Shown piece by piece: positions 43,357 to 52,838 of a stretch of DNA of 57,356 nucleotides. The notes beneath the pieces are model-generated. The model did no database searches. It saw only the letters and a program-made list of their open reading frames with translations, and was not told the DNA's origin. A program made the position numbers and the translations under genes. Every line of letters starts with the position of its first letter. The stretch's first letter is position 1. Origin of the DNA: an uncultured Alteromonas sp. (lineage in GTDB: Bacteria > Pseudomonadota > Gammaproteobacteria > Enterobacterales > Alteromonadaceae); NCBI RefSeq assembly GCF_913058315.1, contig NZ_CAJXQY010000014.1, positions 1 to 57,356 of the forward strand, read 5' to 3'.

Positions 43357-44686
43357 TTATCAGCGCCCTCGCATTAAGCTCGTCAAACTCTCCGTCGACC
43401 TTCAGGTACAGTTGATTCTGACTGGCATCATAAACATAATCCACCACGCCTTTTAGTCCGGCCAGTTGTGCCAGTTGAGTGGCTGCCGGCTGAGTTGTAT
43501 CCGGCACTGTCAGCGCCACACGCTTGAGTTTTTCTCCGGCCCGAATGCCCGCCACAATCACACACCAGATCACGGCAATCACCGCACCGGTGTAATAGGC
43601 CGATGTCGGGCCCGCCTGTTCGGTTACGACACCAGACAGAATACCGCCCAGGAAAGCCCCAAAAAACTGAAAGCTGGCGTAGATCCCCATCGCGGTGCCC
43701 TTCTGTCCAGCCGGAGCGATAGTGGATAATAACGCCGGAAAATTCGCTTCAAGATAGTTAAAGCCAGTAAAAAATATCAGCAGTCCGGCGCCCATTAGCC
43801 ACCAGCTTTGCCCGGCAGAGGGCAGTAATACAAAGGCACTGCCGAGCATTACTACAGCGGCAATTAGCATGGAGCGCGGTGTGCGACCACGACTGCTTCG
43901 CATCATCATGGCCAGTAAAAATACCGAAATCAGTAATACCGGCAGGTAGAGGGTCCAGTGATTGTCCAGCGGCATGCCCAGTGTTACCAACGTGGATGGC
44001 ACTTGCACAAACAATAAGGTGATCATCATGTGCAACAGCATGACACTGACATTTAAGCGCCATAAATCCCGCGAGGTAAACAACTGCCACACCTGATCAA
44101 CGCGGGGTAGCGTGTCGGCGTTAAATTGTTTAGGGCTGTCAGGCACGGCCCATTTCACCAGTGGTAAACAACATAACGCCAGAATACCTGTTACCCAGAA
44201 CACACCGGCCAGGCCCCAGCTTTCAGCAATCAAGGGCCCTATCACCACCGCAATATAAAACGAAAAACCGATAGCAATGCCAATAATCGCCATCACTTTG
44301 GCGCGCTGTTGCTCCCGCGTAACGTCCGTCGCCAGTGCCATAATAGCGCCGGCGATAGCGCCCGCGCCCTGTAAAATTCGCCCGGCGATCAGCCACATCA
44401 TTGAATCGGCCATAGCCGCGATGATGCTGCCCAGAGCGAACACGGAAAGCCCGAGTAAAATGACCGGCTTGCGTCCCCATTTATCGGAAAGCATGCCCAT
44501 GGGAATTTGCAGTGCCGCCTGAGTTAAACCATACCCGCCAATGGCTACCCCCACCAACATCACAGAGTAATCACTGAATTCTGTTGCAGCCACAGCCAGT
44601 ACCGGCATGACCATAAATAACCCTAGCATTCTCAGTACGTAAACAGCGGCAAGCGTTAATGCGGCACGGACTTCAATGGCGTTCAA
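43343..44686 (-). CDS. yajR: MFS transporter, YajR type with C-terminal YAM domain
   Basis: The 447-residue protein has 12 predicted membrane segments, the MFS motif A (GMLSDKWGRKPVILLG) after segment 2 and motif B-like GRILQGAGAIAGA. After segment 12 it carries a 65-residue soluble tail (ATQLAQLAGLKGVVDYVYDASQNQLYLKVDGEFDE) matching the ferredoxin-like YAM domain of E. coli YajR. YajR is a proton-driven exporter of unknown natural substrate. It is a single gene, convergent with the NfeD gene. Confidence 0.88.
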   Translation of the reverse strand: MNAIEVRAALTLAAVYVLRMLGLFMVMPVLAVAATEFSDYSVMLVGVAIGGYGLTQAALQIPMGMLSDKWGRKPVILLGLSVFALGSIIAAMADSMMWLIAGRILQGAGAIAGAIMALATDVTREQQRAKVMAIIGIAIGFSFYIAVVIGPLIAESWGLAGVFWVTGILALCCLPLVKWAVPDSPKQFNADTLPRVDQVWQLFTSRDLWRLNVSVMLLHMMITLLFVQVPSTLVTLGMPLDNHWTLYLPVLLISVFLLAMMMRSSRGRTPRSMLIAAVVMLGSAFVLLPSAGQSWWLMGAGLLIFFTGFNYLEANFPALLSTIAPAGQKGTAMGIYASFQFFGAFLGGILSGVVTEQAGPTSAYYTGAVIAVIWCVIVAGIRAGEKLKRVALTVPDTTQPAATQLAQLAGLKGVVDYVYDASQNQLYLKVDGEFDELNARALIRQWG

Positions 44687-44855
44687 GGTACTTTCTTCTC
44701 TGTTATGGGGGTTAAAACGGGCGCGAATTGTAGCATAACTTGGCCGCCTGTCCCTAGAGCCAGTTATGCATTGTACAAAATTCGCCCGATAGTGCTAATG
44801 CTTGGGGGCTCACTGATCTTAAACGCCTGATAGACCATATTCATACCTTCATAGC

Positions 44856-44880
44856 CATATACCCGTGACACGGGTATATG
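44856..44880. promoter_or_regulatory. 25-bp palindrome upstream of uvrA
   Basis: CATATACCCGT-GAC-ACGGGTATATG forms a perfect 11-bp stem with a three-base centre, 35 bp before the uvrA start. It could be an operator or an mRNA 5' hairpin. It does not match the LexA consensus CTGT-N8-ACAG. Confidence 0.5.
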
Positions 44881-44915
44881 GCATACTGTTTCTTTTGTAT
44901 TCTGAACTGGTTCGA

Positions 44916-47741
44916 ATGGATAAAATAGAAGTTCGCGGTGCTCGCACGCACAATCTCAAAAACATCGATATCACCATTCCCCGCGACAAACTGGTGGTGA
45001 TCACCGGTTTATCGGGTTCGGGTAAATCTTCTCTGGCATTTGATACGCTCTACGCTGAAGGTCAGCGTCGTTATGTAGAATCTTTATCTGCCTATGCACG
45101 CCAGTTTTTATCGATGATGGAAAAGCCCGATGTAGACCACATTGAGGGTTTATCACCGGCGATTTCGATTGAACAGAAATCCACCTCGCACAACCCCCGT
45201 TCAACGGTGGGCACCATCACTGAAATTTACGATTACCTGCGTTTGATGTTCGCCAGAGTGGGGACGCCACGCTGTCCGGATCACGATGTACCGCTGGACG
45301 CCCAGACTATCTCGCAAATGGTCGACAAGGTGCTGGCAATGCCTGAAGGCACCAAGCTTATGCTGCTTGCTCCTATCGTGCAGGATCGGAAAGGTGAACA
45401 CGTTAAAACCCTGCAGTCACTGGCTGCTCAGGGTTATATCCGCGCCCGTATCGATGGCGAAGTGTGTGACTTGTCGGATCCCCCCGAACTGGATTTACAT
45501 AAAAAACATACCATTGAAGTGGTCATTGACCGCTTTAAAGTTCGCGATGATTTGCAGTTGCGTCTGGCTGAATCATTCGAAACGGCGCTCCAGCTGGCCA
45601 ACGGTAACGCTAAAGTCGCCTATATGGATGACGCCAGCGAGCCGGAAATTGTGTTTTCGGCAAATTTTGCCTGTCCCCACTGCGGCTACAGTATTAGCGA
45701 ACTTGAACCTCGCATGTTCTCGTTTAACAACCCGGCTGGTGCTTGTGGCACCTGCGATGGTTTGGGTACCAAGCAATTCTTTGACCCTTTCAAAGTTGTG
45801 GTAAATGATGAACTTAGTCTGTCGGGCGGCGCTATTCGCGGATGGGATAAACGCAGTTATTACTATTTCCAGATGCTCCAGGCCGTGGCCGATCATTATG
45901 AATTCAGTCTCACAGCGCCTTTTGGCGAGTTAAGCAAAGAATTTCGCGACATCGTGTTGTATGGCTCGAAGGGAAAATCCATCAATTTCCGCTACATAAA
46001 CGACCGCGGCGATATCATGGAGCGCAAGCATCCGTTTGAAGGGATCATTCCTAACATGGAGCGTCGCTATCGCGAGACCGAGTCGAATACGGTGCGTGAA
46101 GAGCTGTCTAAGTTTTTAAGCCAGCAGCCCTGTAACAGCTGTGGTGGTACCCGGTTGCGTACCGAAGCCCGTCATGTCTTTATCGGCCAGACTAACCTGC
46201 CTACTGTGGCCGACATGTCGATTGCCGGTGCATTTGATTTTTTTGAAAATCTTGAGCTCTCCGGCCAGCGTGCACAAATTGCCGATAAGATACTCAAAGA
46301 AATTCTCGACCGCCTGCGCTTTCTGGTGAATGTCGGGCTCAACTACCTGAGCCTCTCACGCAGTGCAGAAACCTTATCCGGTGGTGAAGCCCAGCGTATA
46401 CGTCTGGCCAGTCAGATTGGTGCGGGCCTGGTAGGTGTTATGTACGTACTGGATGAGCCGTCTATTGGCCTGCATCAGCGCGATAACGAACGGCTGCTGA
46501 AAACCCTGACCCACCTGCGCGATCTGGGTAATACCGTACTGGTGGTAGAACACGACGAAGATGCCATCCGCGATGCCGACTTCATTATTGATATTGGCCC
46601 CGGTGCCGGTGTTCATGGTGGCGAGATCATTGCTCAGGGCAGCCTTGAGGACATCGTAAATAACGATAAATCGCTTACCGGTAAATATTTATCCGGCAAA
46701 GAGAAAATAGACATCCCGGCAGTGCGAAATCCGGCCAAGGACGAGCAGTGGCTGGAACTTGCCGGCGCTACCGGCAACAACCTTAAAGACGTAACGCTGC
46801 GGGTACCAACTGGCGTTATGACCTGTATCACCGGTGTATCAGGCTCTGGTAAGTCGACCCTGGTCAACGATACGTTTTATAAGATAGCCCAGCGCGAGTT
46901 AAATAAAGCTACCACCAGCGAACCTGCGCCGTATAAATCAATGAAAGGCCTGGAGCTGCTCGATAAGGTAGTGGATATCGACCAGTCACCCATTGGCCGC
47001 ACACCGCGCTCTAACCCGGCAACCTATGCAGGCATTTTCACCCCGATTCGGGAGATTTTCTCTGGTACTCAGGAAGCACGCTCTCGGGGCTATAAGCCAG
47101 GTCGCTTCAGCTTTAACGTGAAAGGCGGACGTTGTGAAGCCTGTCAGGGCGATGGTGTAATTAAGGTAGAAATGCACTTTTTACCCGACGTGTATGTACC
47201 GTGCGATGTGTGTAAGGGTAAGCGCTACAACCGCGAAACCCTGGAAATTAAATTTAAAGACAAAAATATCCATGAAGTGCTGGAAATGACCATTGAAGAT
47301 GCCCGGCATTTCTTCGACGCTATTCCGGCCATTGCCCGCAAACTGCAAACCCTGATGGATGTTGGATTGTCTTACGTGCGCCTCGGCCAGTCGGCCACCA
47401 CTCTGTCGGGCGGTGAAGCACAGCGGGTCAAACTGGCTAAAGAGCTCTCGAAACGGGATACCGGCCAGACCCTGTATATTCTGGATGAGCCGACTACCGG
47501 CCTGCACTTCCATGACATTAAACAGCTACTGGCCGTATTGCATCGCCTGCGGGATCACGGCAATACCGTAGTGGTCATTGAGCATAACCTGGATGTCATC
47601 AAGACCGCTGATTACATTGTTGACCTGGGGCCGGAAGGCGGTTCTGGAGGCGGTCAGATTATTGCTGAAGGCACGCCGGAAGAAGTGGCCAACAGTGATG
47701 TCTCCCATACCGGGCGGTTCTTAAAACCCATGCTAAAATAG
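44916..47741 (+). CDS. uvrA: UvrABC excision nuclease subunit A
   Basis: The 941-residue ABC-type ATPase recognises DNA damage together with UvrB. It has Walker [10 protein letters not shown] at 31-39 and a second GVSGSGKST near 640. The ABC signatures are [12 protein letters not shown] and [12 protein letters not shown]. Zinc modules are CPHC...CGTC and CEAC...[18 protein letters not shown] and [14 protein letters not shown] are the Walker B regions. The ATG at 44916 gives the family's [17 protein letters not shown] start; the open frame begins 17 codons earlier with a GTG inside the palindrome. No clear LexA box was found. Two small genes follow closely and are probably read from the same transcript. 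Confidence 0.97.
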   Translation: MDKIEVRGARTHNLKNIDITIPRDKLVVITGLSGSGKSSLAFDTLYAEGQRRYVESLSAYARQFLSMMEKPDVDHIEGLSPAISIEQKSTSHNPRSTVGTITEIYDYLRLMFARVGTPRCPDHDVPLDAQTISQMVDKVLAMPEGTKLMLLAPIVQDRKGEHVKTLQSLAAQGYIRARIDGEVCDLSDPPELDLHKKHTIEVVIDRFKVRDDLQLRLAESFETALQLANGNAKVAYMDDASEPEIVFSANFACPHCGYSISELEPRMFSFNNPAGACGTCDGLGTKQFFDPFKVVVNDELSLSGGAIRGWDKRSYYYFQMLQAVADHYEFSLTAPFGELSKEFRDIVLYGSKGKSINFRYINDRGDIMERKHPFEGIIPNMERRYRETESNTVREELSKFLSQQPCNSCGGTRLRTEARHVFIGQTNLPTVADMSIAGAFDFFENLELSGQRAQIADKILKEILDRLRFLVNVGLNYLSLSRSAETLSGGEAQRIRLASQIGAGLVGVMYVLDEPSIGLHQRDNERLLKTLTHLRDLGNTVLVVEHDEDAIRDADFIIDIGPGAGVHGGEIIAQGSLEDIVNNDKSLTGKYLSGKEKIDIPAVRNPAKDEQWLELAGATGNNLKDVTLRVPTGVMTCITGVSGSGKSTLVNDTFYKIAQRELNKATTSEPAPYKSMKGLELLDKVVDIDQSPIGRTPRSNPATYAGIFTPIREIFSGTQEARSRGYKPGRFSFNVKGGRCEACQGDGVIKVEMHFLPDVYVPCDVCKGKRYNRETLEIKFKDKNIHEVLEMTIEDARHFFDAIPAIARKLQTLMDVGLSYVRLGQSATTLSGGEAQRVKLAKELSKRDTGQTLYILDEPTTGLHFHDIKQLLAVLHRLRDHGNTVVVIEHNLDVIKTADYIVDLGPEGGSGGGQIIAEGTPEEVANSDVSHTGRFLKPMLK

Positions 47742-47748
47742 GTGAAGC

Positions 47749-48156
47749 ATGTTTGAAATGGACTTACACCCGCGCCTGAGTGAAACCGACGGCGCCGGTC
47801 ATATTGGCAATACCGTACTGGTAGTATGGTTCGAGGAAGCCCGAACACCTTTGTACCAGATTGTTATGCCAGAGCTTTCCATGGACACCTGGTCACTGAT
47901 ACTGGCCAATTACAGCGTGGATTTTTACGCGCAGATTTTTTATGGCACACCTGTACAGCTAAAAACCTGGATCAAGCGTGTTGGTAACAGTTCATTTGAG
48001 ACCTATCAGGAAGTCTCGCAGAACGGCAAACGCTGTGCTTCCGGCACGTCTGTACAGGTCTACTTTAATTACCAGACCGGTAAGTCCGAACCGCTACCTG
48101 ACAACCTCAAAGCAGGTCTTACAACGCATTTACTGCCCCCGGAGGAACAGGCGTGA
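47749..48156 (+). CDS. Hotdog-fold acyl-CoA thioesterase (4HBT family)
   Basis: The 135-residue protein has the 4-hydroxybenzoyl-CoA thioesterase pattern ETDGAGHIGNTVLVVWFEEAR near residues 13-33, with the conserved Asp, the G-H-x-x-N motif and the later Glu. The strand ANYSVDFYAQIFYGTPVQLKTWI follows. It likely hydrolyses short or aromatic acyl-CoA thioesters in the cytoplasm. It starts seven bases after uvrA and overlaps the next gene by four bases (GTGA), so the three are transcribed together, although no functional link is evident. Confidence 0.87.
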   Translation: MFEMDLHPRLSETDGAGHIGNTVLVVWFEEARTPLYQIVMPELSMDTWSLILANYSVDFYAQIFYGTPVQLKTWIKRVGNSSFETYQEVSQNGKRCASGTSVQVYFNYQTGKSEPLPDNLKAGLTTHLLPPEEQA

Positions 48157-48860
48157 GTACAGATTTTATTGAAGTCATCGACAATGCCTTAGCACCTGAA
48201 CTATGCCAGCAGATTATCGAAGCCTTTGATAGTAGTAAGCACTTACAACCTGGTCGCACTGGCGGTGGAGTCGATACCGATAAAAAGCGCTCACTGGATA
48301 TCTCGTTCAGTCAGGCCAGTGAATTTGCCCCCATGAAAGCGCAGGTAATGCAAACCGTTGCCAGTGCCGTCCACGATTACCTGAAGAAATACTACTTTGC
48401 CATCGTTGGCCCGCTGGGGCTGACCCTGCCCGATCCACAAACCGGCCAGCCGGTTAAACTGACTGCCGAAAACTTTGCAGAGATAGGGATACCCGCGCTA
48501 CCCGGGTTGATGCGCCACCTTTTTCGCACAGGCGAAATCAACGCCCAGCGATACGAAAAAGGCCATGGCGGATATCCCTACTGGCACTCTGAAGTCTTTC
48601 CTCAGGTACCGCACAATGAGCCCCTGCATCGCATATTGCTGTTTATGTTTTATCTTAACGATGTCCGGGAAGGCGGCAGTACCGATTTTTACTATCAGGA
48701 TAAATCCATTCAGCCCAGGGCCGGGCGGATGGTAATAGCGCCAGCTTATTTTACTCACACCCATCGTGGTCAGGTACCAGTAAGTGAATATAAGTACATT
48801 TTAACGTCCTGGGTGTTATTCAACCGCGCTGAGCAAATCTACGGCCGCCCCGCAAACTAG
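48153..48860 (+). CDS. 2-oxoglutarate/Fe(II)-dependent oxygenase-like protein
   Basis: The 235-residue protein begins with a GTG overlapping the thioesterase stop. It has the double-stranded beta-helix iron ligands in an H-x-E...H arrangement: YWHSEVFPQ and the distal His in APAYFTHTHRG, with a nearby Arg for 2-oxoglutarate (AGRMVIAP or HRG). LLFMFYLNDVREGGSTDFYYQ is the typical central strand of prolyl-hydroxylase-like members. Substrate is unknown; protein hydroxylation is possible from the family. It is cytoplasmic. Confidence 0.8.
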   Translation: MSTDFIEVIDNALAPELCQQIIEAFDSSKHLQPGRTGGGVDTDKKRSLDISFSQASEFAPMKAQVMQTVASAVHDYLKKYYFAIVGPLGLTLPDPQTGQPVKLTAENFAEIGIPALPGLMRHLFRTGEINAQRYEKGHGGYPYWHSEVFPQVPHNEPLHRILLFMFYLNDVREGGSTDFYYQDKSIQPRAGRMVIAPAYFTHTHRGQVPVSEYKYILTSWVLFNRAEQIYGRPAN

Positions 48861-49896
48861 TCACTAAAGCAGTCAAGGCAAGCTACCTGACGTCCGCTGG
48901 CTTTCTCAATGGCCACTCGAATAGTCTGCTGAGCACTGCTGGCTTGCTCAATTTGCGCAGGCGGAAAGCGGGCTATTTTCCCTAGCAGGATTTAAACAGA
49001 GAAACATGGTCAAACAATCAACACCATCTACGTCGATCATTTTTCAGGCTTCACCGAACTAACAGATAACCAATACTTATGATTAGTGAACTTCCAGAAG
49101 TTTTGACTACCTCAGTTATGACTAATTCTCTTTGTTCATCTGTTTAACGGTTCTATGATGATATTATCGCAGTAAGCTTCTCATGAGTATTTTACTCGAT
49201 ATACTATATAAAAAAGGATTTTCATGAAAATTCAAGGCAGAGAATATTTCTCCCCTTGGGTCGATAGGCTATCGCTATTCTTTTACACTCCTGAGTTTAA
49301 CGATATTATGTATCTGGACGAGTATTTACCTATTTTCTGAGTGTGTATCTGATTATGCTCGCTTTAATCTTACCCGGATAGAAAAGGCAATACTCAAATT
49401 ATTCTTTCCGCGGGGCTTCTAATAGCAGTAGTTCTTATTACAAACATTCCCATACAATGGCGCTGTATTAAAAGTGCTGAACGTTTTTTCTCGTGAGCTA
49501 TCATTTCTCTTTTGGGGAATTTATCTTTAGCATTTAATTTTAGCGCTATTTCTTTATGAATATACCGCGCTCCAGACTCTCGAAGCAAAATTTGTTTGTG
49601 TAAGTATCTTGCTTAAATGTTTTTATTCTTGTAATCAATTAGTACAAGATAACCCTTTCGAATCGGTTAAATTTCCCCCGTTTTTAATGCGGTATCCGCT
49701 CCTATCAGACGAGTGGCCGGTTATCTGCCACTAAACACTTTATTTACAATATTTTTACAACTATAGTCTAAAGAAGCAAAAGGAGTTGCTCTGGTGAGTA
49801 CCTTACGCATTAACTTTGCCTATCGATGTAACAACATAAAACAGGATGCGAAGGTGCCTATCCTAGATTGGAATTTTTTTATGTTGGAGATAAATA
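48861..49896. other. AT-rich gap with gene remnants
   Basis: This 1036-bp stretch has no intact gene of normal size. At its left end (48858-48980, minus strand) an open stretch encodes about 40 residues ending GRQVACLDCFSD without a start codon, possibly the tail of a lost gene. A decayed small membrane protein lies at 49224-49496. From 49500 to 49896 base composition is AT-rich and only promoter material for the DUF3718 gene is expected. The composition contrasts with the flanking genes and suggests an old insertion or decay zone. Confidence 0.5.
49224..49496 (+). pseudogene. Decayed small two-TM membrane protein, two frameshifts
   Basis: An ATG at 49224 sits five bases after a good AAGGA site. 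In its own frame it stops at 49340 after 38 codons (MKIQGREYFSPWVDR start). One base fewer in the A-run at 49227-49230 switches to a frame giving a hydrophobic segment (SFTLLSLTILCIWTSIYLF) and a basic stretch, ending at 49422. Returning to the first frame at the G-run near 49412-49415 gives a second hydrophobic segment (GLLIAVVLITNIPI) and a stop at 49496. Together this looks like a two-helix protein of about 90 residues broken by two compensating shifts. Alternatively only the 38-residue frame is real. Confidence 0.4.
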
Positions 49897-50286
49897 ATGA
49901 ACTACTTCAAATTAGCTGGAGTGATAGCCGCGCTATCTGTTTCCAGCCAGATCAAGGCACAGGACTATCAGTTTGTCGCAGCCGACAATAGCCCGGAAAC
50001 GAAACTTTGCGTTAGCGCAGTTAACAACGACTTAGAGACTATGAAAGGTCGACTGTTCCGGATGGGAATGGGCGATGCCGTGCGAAAGAATATCAACCGC
50101 ATTTCCTGTAACGATATGTCGGTGGCGAAATTCGCGCATAAATACCAGGCCCAGGATACGTTTGTTTACCTTAACAACCGCAGCGCTTATGGCAATAAAG
50201 CCAAGCCGTCGGTAACGATAAATGACCTGGCGCAAACCAGTAACTCAGATGACCCCATCATCGTGTATGTGTCCTCTGCACGCTAA
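49897..50286 (+). CDS. DUF3718 exported small protein
   Basis: The 129-residue protein has a signal peptide (MNYFKLAGVIAALSVSSQIKA) and matches the DUF3718 pattern as I recall it: FVAADNSPETKLCVSAVNNDLETM followed by a second conserved Cys in NRISCNDMSVAKFAHKY. The two cysteines may form a disulfide in the periplasm. The function is unknown; the family is largely limited to Alteromonadales-type bacteria, in my recollection. A GGAG site lies seven bases before the ATG. The gene stands alone with its own terminator. Confidence 0.75.
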   Translation: MNYFKLAGVIAALSVSSQIKAQDYQFVAADNSPETKLCVSAVNNDLETMKGRLFRMGMGDAVRKNINRISCNDMSVAKFAHKYQAQDTFVYLNNRSAYGNKAKPSVTINDLAQTSNSDDPIIVYVSSAR

Positions 50287-50314
50287 GTAAGCACCGGCCA
50301 AATCTAAGTACACT

Positions 50315-50344
50315 GAAAGGAGCTTCGCGCTCCTTTCTTTTTAG
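50315..50344. terminator. Terminator after the DUF3718 gene
   Basis: GAAAGGAGC pairs perfectly with GCTCCTTTC over a TTCGC loop and is followed by a T-run. It also overlaps the end of the convergent apbE gene. Confidence 0.88.
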
Positions 50345-51276
50345 CGATACACCCAGTGGGTTAAGCCCTGCTCGGTTAAAAAGCCTTCCGCATTTTGTCC
50401 CTGTAACATAGCCAGCGTAGCCAGCAAGCCAGCCTGGGTACAGGATTCAGCAGCCACGGTTACTGAGCGGGGCGGCAGTTCAATAGGGTAACCGGTGTTA
50501 GGATTTAGAATATGACTGTAGCGCTTGCCGTTATGCAGAAGATATCGACGTGCATCGCCACTGGTGGCCAGTCCACCCTGATAAATTTTAACCAGAGTTT
50601 CGCCCTGTTCTTCTTGCAGTGGATTTTCAATGCCGATATACCAGGGCTGGTCGTTAAGCCGGCGACGGCTGACCTGAATGTCACCACCAAAGTTAACCAC
50701 AACCGATACCTCAGGCACCTGCTCAGACACTAACGCGGCCACACAATCCACCGCATACTCTTTACCAATCCCGCCAACATCCAACTGCATGCCCGCAGGC
50801 AGAGTCACTGTTTGTGGACTAAGGTCAACTCGGTGCCAGCCAATCAGGGATAACACTGCGTCAATGTCGGCTTTATCGGGCAGACGATCAGAGCCGTCGA
50901 AATGCCAGACCTTACCTAACACACCCGAGGTAATATCAAACATGCCCTCACTGAGCTGGTAACAGGTATTGGCGAAGCATAATAACCGCAAGGTTTCCTG
51001 ATCAATATCGACCGGCTGTCCCTGACTGTTATTGATTGCGCTTATCACACTGTCTGGCCGGTAACGGCTGTACTTGTGCTCGATCCGCTTCGCTTCATTA
51101 CAGGCCATCCGGGTAATGCGTCGGGCCAGTTCACTATCGGTGGTTTCAAAAAGTATTTCGCAGGGGCTGGCCATGGCCTCGAAGGTCCCCAGCATAAACC
51201 CGTCCCGCGGTTGAACGGATACCGGCAGTTCTGCGGTGGAGGCAGCGCTGCCGGTGTTGGCTTGATTAGCGGCCAT
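50341..51276 (-). CDS. apbE: ApbE-family FAD:protein FMN transferase, no export signal
   Basis: The 311-residue protein carries ApbE motifs: MASPCEILFE, EHKYSRYRPDSVISAIN, FDITSGVLGKVWHF, LDVGGIGKEYAVD, the Mg2+/FAD site SGDARRYLLHNGKRYSHILNPNTGYP, and VAAESCTQAGLLAT. ApbE enzymes attach FMN through a phosphoester to Ser or Thr of target proteins, normally in the periplasm. Most bacterial ApbE proteins are exported lipoproteins, but here the N-terminus (MAANQANTGSAASTAELPV) has no hydrophobic signal or lipobox. It is the last gene of a four-gene minus-strand operon, 18 bp after the DUF3570 gene; the ribosome site is weak. A target with a clear flavinylation motif was not found. Confidence 0.88.
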   Translation of the reverse strand: MAANQANTGSAASTAELPVSVQPRDGFMLGTFEAMASPCEILFETTDSELARRITRMACNEAKRIEHKYSRYRPDSVISAINNSQGQPVDIDQETLRLLCFANTCYQLSEGMFDITSGVLGKVWHFDGSDRLPDKADIDAVLSLIGWHRVDLSPQTVTLPAGMQLDVGGIGKEYAVDCVAALVSEQVPEVSVVVNFGGDIQVSRRRLNDQPWYIGIENPLQEEQGETLVKIYQGGLATSGDARRYLLHNGKRYSHILNPNTGYPIELPPRSVTVAAESCTQAGLLATLAMLQGQNAEGFLTEQGLTHWVYR

Positions 51277-51294
51277 TAGTACAGTCTGATTGCC

Positions 51295-52614
51295 TTAGAA
51301 ATGGTAGTTAAACTGTAATATAACGGCTTTGACACTGGGGTAAAGGTCTAAATCGGCCAGCACGCCCGGCTCGTCAAAACCGGCGTTTTTCGGATCCTGC
51401 TGATAATACTCAGCACGGACTGCCCATTCATGGCCGTTTTCCATTTTATGCCCGTACTTCAAGCCCAGGGTATAAGCAGTCATTTCTCCAACCCGATAAT
51501 CAGCGCTGGCATACATTGGCAGCGGATCGGCCTGGTTAAGGAAAGGGCGATAAAATTCTGCCGCGCTTTGCTGGTAGTAGCGTAAATGAGGCTGAATATA
51601 ATTGTTATCACCTAAGTTAAAGCGAAAGCGTGAATCAATGGTGTGTGAATCAATTTCCCAGTCATCGGTGGCATACCGGTAGGACACATCTACCACACCA
51701 CTATCCAGTGCATATTTGGTCTGCACAAAGAAACTGTGTTTGGTCCGCGAATCCGGACGACCTTCGTACACCACATCCTGGGTTATACCGGCGTTATCTA
51801 CCACGCTTAGCAATTTATACGGGTCTGTCATGTACCCGTCGACCACACTCAGGCCGTAATTAAACTGCATTAGCATACGGCGATTAATCACCTGGGTTAC
51901 ACCAACCAGTAAATCGGTAGTGGTTTTAGATTCTGAGCCGGTTTTATTGTCCCCTTCTTCGTAATCATCATCCCACTCAAATTCGTCTTCACCTTCCTCG
52001 TTGTCGTCACCAATATAAGTAGGTGTCAGCATGCTGGTTAAAGCACCAGGTGTACCGCCGACCGGGTCGATAGAATCAAACTGGAACGACAAGCCTGCAG
52101 ATAACGTAGTGTTACGCATAAATAAATCTTTTTCCAGTAGCCCACTCAGCCCCAGAGACATGTAGTCATACTCGTTGGAGACGTTGACGGCCCCGGTTGC
52201 ACGCCACGTATCAGCAAAGGGCTGCATCCATGAACTCGACACCTGTACGCGGGTATCCCGGAACGTATCATCAAGCGGCGTTTCTCCGGCTTTCACTACG
52301 TAGCCATCTTTACCTGACGGGCGCGAGAACGTTTGCGCGTAAGGCTGAGCCACCGCGCCATTGGCCGACGCACCGGTAAGGGTGTCGAGCACCAGTTTAA
52401 CGTTAAAGATACTGTCGTCATCATTGGTTTTGGTGGCGTTAATAACGCCCTCAGCAAGACTGACCCGGTCGGTTTCTCCGTAATATAAAATAGCCGTATC
52501 AAACTGCCAGTCTTTAAGCATTTCCTCTTCGGCCTGCGCCGCAGGAGAACCTAATAATGCACAGGCTGCGCCTGCCAGTGCCGTTGCCACTGTTCCTTTA
52601 TTTTTTAGTTGCAT
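51295..52614 (-). CDS. DUF3570 outer-membrane barrel-like protein
   Basis: The 439-residue protein has a signal peptide (GAACALLGSPAAQA) and strong similarity to DUF3570 as I recall it: AILYYGETDRVSLAEGVINATK, VLDTLTGASANGAVAQPY, TFSRPSGKDGYVVKAGETPLDDTFRDTRVQ. The remainder shows alternating barrel strands and a final aromatic end (AVILQFNYHF), so it is probably an outer-membrane beta-barrel. An acidic loop (near residues 205-225, many Asp/Glu) could bind cations. Its ATG overlaps the DUF4266 stop by ten bases, so translation is coupled. The function is unknown. Confidence 0.85.
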   Translation of the reverse strand: MQLKNKGTVATALAGAACALLGSPAAQAEEEMLKDWQFDTAILYYGETDRVSLAEGVINATKTNDDDSIFNVKLVLDTLTGASANGAVAQPYAQTFSRPSGKDGYVVKAGETPLDDTFRDTRVQVSSSWMQPFADTWRATGAVNVSNEYDYMSLGLSGLLEKDLFMRNTTLSAGLSFQFDSIDPVGGTPGALTSMLTPTYIGDDNEEGEDEFEWDDDYEEGDNKTGSESKTTTDLLVGVTQVINRRMLMQFNYGLSVVDGYMTDPYKLLSVVDNAGITQDVVYEGRPDSRTKHSFFVQTKYALDSGVVDVSYRYATDDWEIDSHTIDSRFRFNLGDNNYIQPHLRYYQQSAAEFYRPFLNQADPLPMYASADYRVGEMTAYTLGLKYGHKMENGHEWAVRAEYYQQDPKNAGFDEPGVLADLDLYPSVKAVILQFNYHF

Positions 52615-52829
52615 CCGCAGCCGCCTCCGGCAAATGAACGCCCACCACTGGTGGCTTCCTTACTAAAATAAATGTGATCATCAAGGCCTAAATCGACGCC
52701 TTCCGCGCCCAGAGCCATTTCATCCTTAGCCAGTAGATCACGTTCCCAGGGCTGCACACCCAGAGAGGCACAACCGCTTAACTGAAGAACGCCCGCGACG
52801 GCCAGAATAGCTAATAATTTTCGTTTCAT
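52605..52829 (-). CDS. DUF4266 small lipoprotein with C-terminal GGGCGCN
   Basis: The 74-residue protein has a lipoprotein signal ending LQLSGC (Cys20). The mature part is only about 55 residues, with VQPWERDLLAKDEM, LDDHIYFSKEATSGGRSF and the C-terminal AGGGCGCN, matching DUF4266 as I recall it. The two C-terminal cysteines in a Gly-rich tail could bind metal, form a disulfide or be modified. The bases encoding CGCN also contain the ATG of the DUF3570 gene. It sits between TlpA and DUF3570 genes; a role with the thioredoxin is likely given the cysteines. Confidence 0.85.
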   Translation of the reverse strand: MKRKLLAILAVAGVLQLSGCASLGVQPWERDLLAKDEMALGAEGVDLGLDDHIYFSKEATSGGRSFAGGGCGCN

Positions 52830-52838
52830 GCTGCACTC

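Noticed and set aside
44881..44915. Possible LexA site (ACTGTTTCTTTTGTATTCTG) before uvrA
   Set aside because: The right half does not give the ACAG required by the CTGT-N8-ACAG pattern, so it was not called.
49394..49588. Minus-strand 64-codon frame in the AT-rich gap
   Set aside because: It has no ribosome site or recognisable features and overlaps the decayed plus-strand gene.
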